From NCBI GenBank assembly GCA_028565635.1, contig JAOXYB010041915.1:1-12890 (forward strand): a stretch of 12,890 nucleotides of DNA, in the 5' to 3' direction. A model generated the notes under the pieces. That model was not told the origin of the DNA. It saw nothing but the letters and a program-made list of their open reading frames with translations, and ran no database searches. The position numbers and the translations under genes were made by a program. This document shows positions 7,587 to 12,890 of this stretch, piece by piece. Each line of letters opens with the position of its first letter. The first letter of the stretch is position 1. Source of the DNA: Phoronis ovalis. Lineage: Eukaryota > Phoronida > Phoronidae.

Positions 7587-9563
7587 TGTATTGCTATTTT
7601 GTTTAGATTACACATCTTTTATTGTGATATTGATAATATTTATCAACAAGGGAGATAGTATGTTTTATAGTGGTTGAATAAGTCTATCAAGATTAATGAT
7701 GCTGTATGTTTTTATTTAAAATTTTAGGCTTTGAAAAGAAAAACAATCTTTTTTATACTTATGGCACAACCAAGCGCACAACGCATATAATGCTTTCGGG
7801 TTAACAAGTCTTTAAGTGTAAATTATCATGGATGTTATTTTATGATTTATATTTTTGAAAACAGTAATAATTACGGTAGATTTATTTTACATTTATGTTT
7901 TTGCACTGCTATAGCTACGTCAATGACGCCCTTGCGTTTACAAGCCAGCCGTTAACAACTTGGCAAACATCTTTTGTTATTTATTCCATGTTACAAAACA
8001 AAACTGCCACTAATTAGTTTCTGCGGTCTTTATATCTCAAACTTATGTTTATGACATGCAACAGGAACTGGTATGGCTTTCTTAAATTGATTAATAAATA
8101 TTAATTCAATGTACTTTAATGAGACATATGACACTGAAAATTTGTTTTCGTGCTCATTTGTTTCAAGTGTATAACACCTCTACAATAATATACCCTTCCT
8201 TCATTAAAACCCACCCACAGCATTTTTTAGATTTCACGTTTCCGTTCTCAAAAAATACGTTTTTTAGTTCCATTATAAATGGCTTTGATGTAGTGTCAGT
8301 TTAAGTAAATAAACAATCCGAAATTATCGTAAAATATCAGTTTTTATGTAGTAAGAAGATTTGATTATAAAATATAAACAAAACCAAAGAATATAATTTG
8401 CAAAATGTTTGTTTCGATTTCATGCTGAAACGCTTACTTAGTTTTCTGTCATACTTATATGATAAACCTTTTACAGACTTATGTGTGCCTACAAACCTGA
8501 CTAACTAGCCAAAGCCTCAAAGTAGGATGAACTTTGGCAACTCAAATAACTGCAACTTTCCATAAGGTGAAAAAAAATAATGACATTTTAAAAACATCTA
8601 AATAGCATAACTTTCATCAATTACTTTGTGGGTCTCAAACATTTTAAAAATAAATCAGAATGATATATATATTTCAAAATAAATAAATCAACCAAACTTG
8701 AACTGGATTATCAATCAGAGTGTCATTATGCAACAAAAAATATACATAAATCAAAAATATAAATTAAACAGCAGAGGCAATGATTACCAATGATTACTGG
8801 TATTGACCATTATAACACATGAATGCTATCTAATGGCCGTTTCTATCACTACAACTGTCCTAATACAGCTTGCTGAAAACTAGAAGAAGCAAAACAGGAA
8901 AAAAAGAAAACAAACAAAACGGTTCTGGAGTTTTAGCATATTTATTCAGTTATTTGAAAAGATGCCAAAAACTAAATTACGATCTTTCCGCGGCTAAAAG
9001 CCTCAAATGTCATCAAAATACCTCTGTGTTACCAATGACATTATTTTCAGACATTTTAAGCAATATTAAAAATTTGACCTTCAACTTCTAAATTACCTTC
9101 TGGCTTCAAGGTTAACAATGCCCCACCTACAACCATTTCCAAAATATCTAGCTTGTTGGAAATTGGGCAAAAAAATAAGAAAGAAAAAACAAAAAAAAAC
9201 AACTTCATAGTCTTACTGCCGATAAGCAATAATTCCAAATATTATGCAGTTACTGACATCTTTGTGTTGGCAAACTTAGCTGTTAATGAATTTTTTGTCT
9301 CATTGGACACACCTTCCTTACTACAGTCTGGAGTATTTATAATTATGATTACTTATTATTCCCTTGGTCTCCAATAGGGTTGCTGAATAGCCTCTTATTA
9401 GTGATTGTCCAATAAAAGTATGACCATGCAAGTAGCCATATGTTCATGATTATTTGATAATATAGTTTATTTCAAATTCGCACTTTCATCATTGCTATAC
9501 CACAGTTTTATATATATAAATAAAATTAAATGTAGTATCCTATTTTTAAGTTTTGATGTTATG
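7587..9563. other. Intergenic stretch, nothing firmly recognised
   Basis: Frames of 60-75 codons on either strand (for example 8119-8304, 8870-9091 and 9153-9377) are low-complexity K/N/F/I-rich and match no family I know. A near-perfect AT palindrome lies around 8085-8110 (ATTGATTAAT, AAAT, ATTAATTCAAT). A second CRE-like cluster (ACGTCAATGACG) lies near 7918-7929. The segment 9070-9180, read on the minus strand, has a less AT-biased texture and may be an old interspersed repeat, but I cannot name it. Confidence 0.45.
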
Positions 9564-9820
9564 CAGAGATGCCAAGTCCATCGATGTCAAAACACGGAGA
9601 TTCTTGTTTCGAGCGCATGGCCAAGGCATGCCCCCCCTGGAAAGGTTTGAAAACTAAGATACAATTTCCTGCAATCTGGTGCAATTTGACATAAAAGTAC
9701 TGTTTTGGTTGGCTTTGTTAGCCAATGGCTTGAAGCAGGGAGAAATGACATTCCAACCGGGAGACCGATGGGTCCTCAAACAGGGAGTCTGCCTGTCAAA
9801 CCAGGAGACTTGGTTATGTA
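9564..9820. mobile_element. Candidate MITE-like interspersed repeat, degenerate
   Basis: The left end reads CAGAGATGCCAAGTC (9564-9578). The right end contains the inverse, GACTTGG, at 9807-9813 followed by a poorly matching flank, so terminal inverted repeats are partly preserved. The base composition is clearly more GC-rich than the surroundings. Near the right end three short imperfect repeats occur: AACCGGGAGACC, AAACAGGGAGTC and AAACCAGGAGACT. No transposase is encoded, and the open frame at 9679-9954 runs past the element and is not gene-like. Non-autonomous DNA transposon is the best guess; the family is unknown. Confidence 0.35.
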
Positions 9821-10258
9821 AAATGATTTTTAATCAATTGATCCTTTTGCAAAATGGCATCAAATCGGTGATGGCGAGTCACCAAAATCCCAGGATTCTA
9901 TTCGTGGAATTGTATAAATACTCTAGACTGTACTATAGGTTTCATTATAAATAAAGAAAAATCAGTTATTGTGCTCCATAACTGTTAAGATATCGATCAG
10001 ATAATCCTAGCACTCTTAATAGTAACAAAAGGTACATGTGCCATCACACAACACTTTGTTATTTACACTGAGATTCAATACTTGAGATAACATGTGAAAT
10101 TGCTTCAGGAAATAATAAGCAGATCGTGCAACTTACTTACAAATACAGTAATTATGTAGTTTTCTACATACTATTTAAACATTGAATGTCGCATCCAAAA
10201 AATTAGCAAGATTGTACACTGACCCTGATAAAAAATAATCTTGGATGAAATTATTGCA
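9821..10258 (-). other. Probable 3' UTR / downstream flank of the IPMK gene
   Basis: This lies downstream of the IPMK stop on the minus strand. No AATAAA was found on that strand between 9821 and 10258. An ATTAAA variant lies near 9829, and a canonical AATAAA (plus-strand TTTATT, 9466-9471) lies about 790 bases after the stop. The transcript end therefore cannot be fixed. No other gene is seen here. Confidence 0.3.
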
Positions 10259-10653
10259 TTACATATCCAGCAGGTCCTGCAGATATTTCATTAAACTCCT
10301 TAGTCCATAAAGATAATTTTCATCAGTATCATTGGTTTGGAAAGCATGAGCGAAATCAATCATCTTCAGATCTACTAGAGATAGTTCTTGTGAAGATTTG
10401 ACAGCTAAACTCCCGTTACCATTTGGCATTGTATTGTCAGAAAATGAATGTAGATCATTGGTATCATAGATATCTTTTGCATCCTCAGACGTTTGTACGT
10501 GGCTTCCCTCATAAACAAGAAGTAAAGAGCTGGCATAAAATGATATTTGTTTCTGCTGCATAAACCAATTCTCAATGTCTTTCATTTTTAACAAAAACAT
10601 TTTTATTGCACACGTTTGGAGACCATTTTCAATATGGAAGAATCTACCAATCC
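10259..10653 (-). CDS. IPMK: IPMK terminal exon (SLL and IDFAH motifs, stop)
   Basis: The acceptor ACTATTTTAG ends at 10654. The exon opens with GG, completing the Gly codon, then encodes IGRFFHIENG, a helical segment, FYASSLLLVYEGS, an acidic and polar linker, LKMIDFAHAF and YLYGLRSL. It ends DLLDM with TAA at 10261-10259. A Met further upstream in the same open frame lies in the intron and is not used. Confidence 0.93.
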
Positions 10654-12038
10654 CTAAAATAGTAATCTTTTTGTTAATCAGAAAGAACAAGTACTATTAT
10701 GCCTATTTTGAATGTCTAAGAAATTTGAATCAGTTGAAAAAAATCTTATAATTAATTTAAGAGCTATATTTTCTGTAATTGGTACAATTTAAATTACACA
10801 TACATACCTTGCGTTAGCATCTGGTGTTCATCCAGGCTTCGTCCATACTTTTTATTGTAAACATCAACATTTCCTGTTTTGGAATTGTACACCTGTTAAA
10901 AACATAAGACGTAAGTATGCGTGTGTGCATGTGTGTGTGTATGTATGTAATGTATGCACGCACACATACATATATATTGAGCATATATAAAAGCCCTTGG
11001 TAAGCACACATGGCTAAAATCATACATTTAGGTAACATTTTTGGAAGAAATTACCTCATTGTAAACAGATTCGATTTTGTCAACCTGTCTTAAAGAGTAC
11101 TGAGCTAAAACTATATCCTATCGCAAACACCTGGGCTCAAAATATATACCTCTCGTAAGTAGTGATCTTGAGAAATACCCTTAAAAGTGTTTTGGGATGA
11201 CAGCACCTCCCGAGGCTTTTGACAGAGGAATTTGTGATATTGATTTTTTTCAGTTTATATACATACATGTTTATTATGATCTTGTCAACTGTACTATCCT
11301 TACTGTGTCAGTAAATAATTATTATCAAACATAAATTTAAGAGCAAAGAGCACACTTGTTTACCCTCATTCCAAGTAGCTGGAATCCGACTTTTTGAAGG
11401 TGGGCATATTTACAGGATTCCCTTCTAATTTTATCTTCATCAGCAGTAGGATCATAGGTTTGTGGACCCATCTTAATGTCAGCTATGCAAGGATGCCGGA
11501 ACTGTTTTGTAACATCTTCTAGTCGGATGTAAACAACTATAAGTAAATATAAAAGACTGCTCAATATAATTCGAAAGCTAAAAAGAAACCAAGAAAAGGA
11601 CTACATTTACCTTACATTACATAATTGTTAATCCAGAAATATATTTTAACTGAAGTTTTGTATTGCAATACATTTTGTTGTTTATTGCTGCATTGCATTG
11701 TTTGGTAGAAATTCTACTATGCCTTGTATTGTATTATATTCTGAGCTACCTTATGATATGCATTGTGTTATTTTTGTTGTTCTGAAATACACTGTATAAG
11801 TTGTGTCTTATTGCTAATGGAGTCCAGCCATATTGTATAAATCATTCTTAAAAACACTTACCATCTGGGTTCACATCACTTTCAAATGTTCCCATGTACT
11901 TTGGCAAGAACTGGCGGAGGTTACGCAGCACATTTGTGGTATTTTCAGAGAATACATTTTGATAAAATTTTAATTCTCTTGGTCCCTTTGGCGGGTCCTG
12001 AACGGGTTTCAGAATAGTGTCATTCTCTTGTAATACGC
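10259..12038 (-). CDS. IPMK: Inositol polyphosphate multikinase, 3' four exons (5' end outside window)
   Basis: This enzyme of the inositol phosphate kinase family phosphorylates inositol phosphates (IP3 to IP4 and IP5) and is also known as a PI 3-kinase. The coding parts are 12038-11862, 11536-11364, 10892-10808 and 10653-10259, joined in phases 1, 0 and 1, giving about 276 residues. In order: the PPKGPREL segment of the N-lobe with LPKYMG; RLEDVT; the signature PxxxDxKxG as PCIADIKMG (11466-11492); GFQLLGMRV; KYGRSL; FYASSLLLVYEG; and the metal-binding IDFAH (10346-10360), ending YLQDLLDM. The segment between VYEG and IDFAH is short (about 45 residues), and no lysine-rich nuclear signal like that of the mammalian enzyme is visible. 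The codon opening the first exon seen is split (G|GC), so at least one 5' exon lies off the right edge. The gene is convergent with the receptor. The IPMK assignment over IP6K or IP3K rests on the short N-lobe and the spacing. Confidence 0.93.
10808..10892 (-). CDS. IPMK: IPMK exon c (85-nt exon)
   Basis: This exon is too short to stand out as an open frame. It is found by its acceptor (TTTTTAACAG ending at 10893), its donor (G|GTATGT starting at 10807) and its phase. It encodes VYNSKTG through LTQ, containing KKYGRSLDEH, which matches the YGRSL segment that follows LGMRV in vertebrate IPMK. It opens in phase 0 and ends with one base of a Gly codon. Confidence 0.9.
10893..11363 (-). other. 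IPMK intron between exons b and c
   Basis: This is a GT-AG intron of 471 bases. It contains the alternating GT/CA repeat at about 10915-10977, which lies some 22-85 bases before the acceptor of exon c. Nothing else is recognised. Confidence 0.85.
10915..10977. repeat. GT/TATG simple repeat with mirrored CA arm
   Basis: A (GT)n/(TATG)n stretch (about 10918-10948) is followed by GTATGCACGCACACATACATATATA (about 10951-10975 in parts), so the two halves can pair as an imperfect hairpin. On the IPMK sense strand it sits where the branch point of the next acceptor would be expected. Confidence 0.8.
11364..11536 (-). CDS. IPMK: IPMK exon b (catalytic PxxxDxKxG motif)
   Basis: The acceptor TACTTATAG ends at 11537 and the donor AGG|GTAAAC starts at 11363. 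The exon is 173 nt, completes the split Val codon and ends in phase 0. It encodes VYIRLEDVTKQF, the inositol-phosphate-binding PCIADIKMG, and GFQLLGMR. Confidence 0.93.
11537..11861 (-). other. IPMK intron between exons a and b
   Basis: This is a GT-AG intron of 325 bases. It is T-rich on the plus strand, with recurrent TATTG/ATTGC words (including the palindrome GTATTGCAATAC near 11658), suggesting a decayed simple repeat. No gene is seen in it. Confidence 0.85.
11862..12038 (-). CDS. IPMK: IPMK exon a (N-lobe, PPKGPREL segment)
   Basis: The acceptor TTTGTAG ends at 12039 and the donor G|GTAAGT starts at 11861. The exon is 177 nt, begins with two bases of a split Gly codon and ends with one base of a Val codon. 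It encodes GVLQEN through NPD, including PPKGPRELKFY and FLPKYMG, which align with the vertebrate IPMK N-lobe. Confidence 0.92.
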
Positions 12039-12890
12039 CTACAAATACCATGACAATATAATTATAATAAACAAGGATAAGTATTTAAATCATTATTTTG
12101 AGGATTGTGAGCAAATCAACACTCAGGATTTCTAAGCTCAACATGTACGACCATTTAGTTTGATGATCCATCAGATATGAAGAGCAAATTATCTGGACAA
12201 AATTTAATAGGCACTGTGAGTATAACGCAGTAGGCATGACTTTTTTTTATCTTTTGTATCATGCATGTGAAGATACTATGAGCTTGAAGATGTGACAGTA
12301 GATTAGGTCAACAATGTTCTACAAAGTCATCAATGGACTGGTAGCCATACCTTCAACCCAAAACCTAATATCAGCCAATGGGACATTCACATAGTTTATA
12401 TTTTACCAAATGCATGAAAATTTACTATTACTTCAGCTACTTTCCAAATACAACATGCTGGTATCATTATGATGAACTCTTTCAAACCAGTATGTCATCT
12501 GTGAGCCATACATTCTGCTGTTTTCAATCTTTAAAGTGCAAAGCAATCACTGACATGACATTAATTATGCTCTAGATTATCAAACTGGATCAATTTCTAA
12601 AATTTTTATCAAAACTTAATAATTCGTTATAGATTATTTTGTGTACTATGAAATTGCCATCATGTGAGAAGCCATTATATCCCACAGTAATACTAGTTCT
12701 CTAACTGATGATGCCATAGAGGTACTACATTTATATGGAAAAAACATAAATTCCTGCAATGGCATGTTAGTGCTTGCCTGCACTTTAACTAGATGGCATA
12801 AGGTCACAATTGATTTCCTCCTTGGCGCTGGCTTTTTTGGTTGTTTCTGTTTGAAAGGTAAATCACTGTACAAGAGATTGAAACTAATAT
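12039..12890 (-). other. IPMK intron running off the right edge
   Basis: This is upstream of the first visible IPMK exon. I searched the minus strand for the conserved family segment that precedes this exon (HQVAGH-like) and did not find it. The intron contains the LINE remnant described separately. A minus-strand frame at 12646-12873 (FKQKQPKKPAPRRK and onward) matches neither IPMK nor any family I know. Confidence 0.7.
12265..12520 (+). pseudogene. Decayed LINE (non-LTR retrotransposon) ORF2 C-terminus
   Basis: The last part of a LINE reverse transcriptase ORF is recognisable in two frames. From 12314 one frame reads MFYKVINGLVAIP, the conserved segment seen after the RT domain in Jockey/CR1/L2-like elements. 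After a +1 shift near 12370-12378 it continues as GHSHSLYF, then YYYFSYFPNTTCWY, corresponding to the family's RGHSH..., SFFPxTxxxWN. Upstream, stops at the positions of Arg codons in the usual LEERR segment (TGA, TAG) fit CGA decay. It is in the antisense orientation to IPMK and lies in its intron. The clade cannot be decided from this fragment. Confidence 0.75.

Noticed and set aside
9056-9238. Minus-strand frame with LDILEMVVGGALLTLKPEG
   Set aside because: Less AT-biased than its neighbours and possibly an old repeat, but it has no splice context or family match that would make it a gene.
9679-9954. 91-codon frame containing GEMTFQPGDRWVLKQG
   Set aside because: It overlaps the repeat-like block and runs past its end; the apparent motif comes from the GGGAGAC minirepeats.
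4346-12038. Functional pairing of the receptor and IPMK because both touch inositol signalling
   Set aside because: They are convergent genes about 3 kb apart with no shared promoter; adjacency alone does not support co-regulation.
12646-12873. Minus-strand frame considered as the missing 5' exon of IPMK
   Set aside because: It lacks the conserved N-terminal family segment, and no donor was found that would leave the single G needed to complete the split Gly codon of the next exon.

Overview
The window is animal nuclear DNA: AT-rich, with spliced exons, GT-AG introns, microsatellites and a decayed non-LTR retrotransposon. The large receptor (somatomedin B domain plus Methuselah-like seven-transmembrane core) and the style of the repeats suggest a lophotrochozoan, most likely a bivalve mollusc. 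That placement is inference; no species-specific marker was seen.

Layout. 1-4345 is non-coding on present evidence. It holds a tandem repeat of about 62 bp (1387-1540), a tandem duplication of about 305 bp (3106-3713), a compound microsatellite (3856-3953) and some weak promoter-like sites. 4346-7210 (+) is an uninterrupted 954-codon reading frame for a large Methuselah-like (class B/adhesion-related) receptor. A strong splice acceptor lies just before its start codon, so at least one upstream exon is expected. 7211-10258 is the receptor's 3' UTR, intergenic DNA, a MITE-like repeat (9564-9820) and the probable 3' UTR of the next gene.

10259-12038 (-) holds the last four exons of an inositol polyphosphate multikinase gene (IPMK/Ipk2). 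Every splice site fits and every phase joins. The first exon or exons lie beyond the right edge. The intron running off that edge contains the frameshifted, stop-riddled 3' end of a LINE reverse transcriptase ORF (about 12265-12520, +).

The two genes are convergent (tail to tail), about 3 kb apart. Receptor signalling and inositol phosphate metabolism could meet in the cell, but nothing here shows that they are co-regulated. The most novel material is the receptor ectodomain: a possible propeptide with a furin-type site, a somatomedin B domain, two related cysteine modules, and no recognisable GPS autoproteolysis motif.
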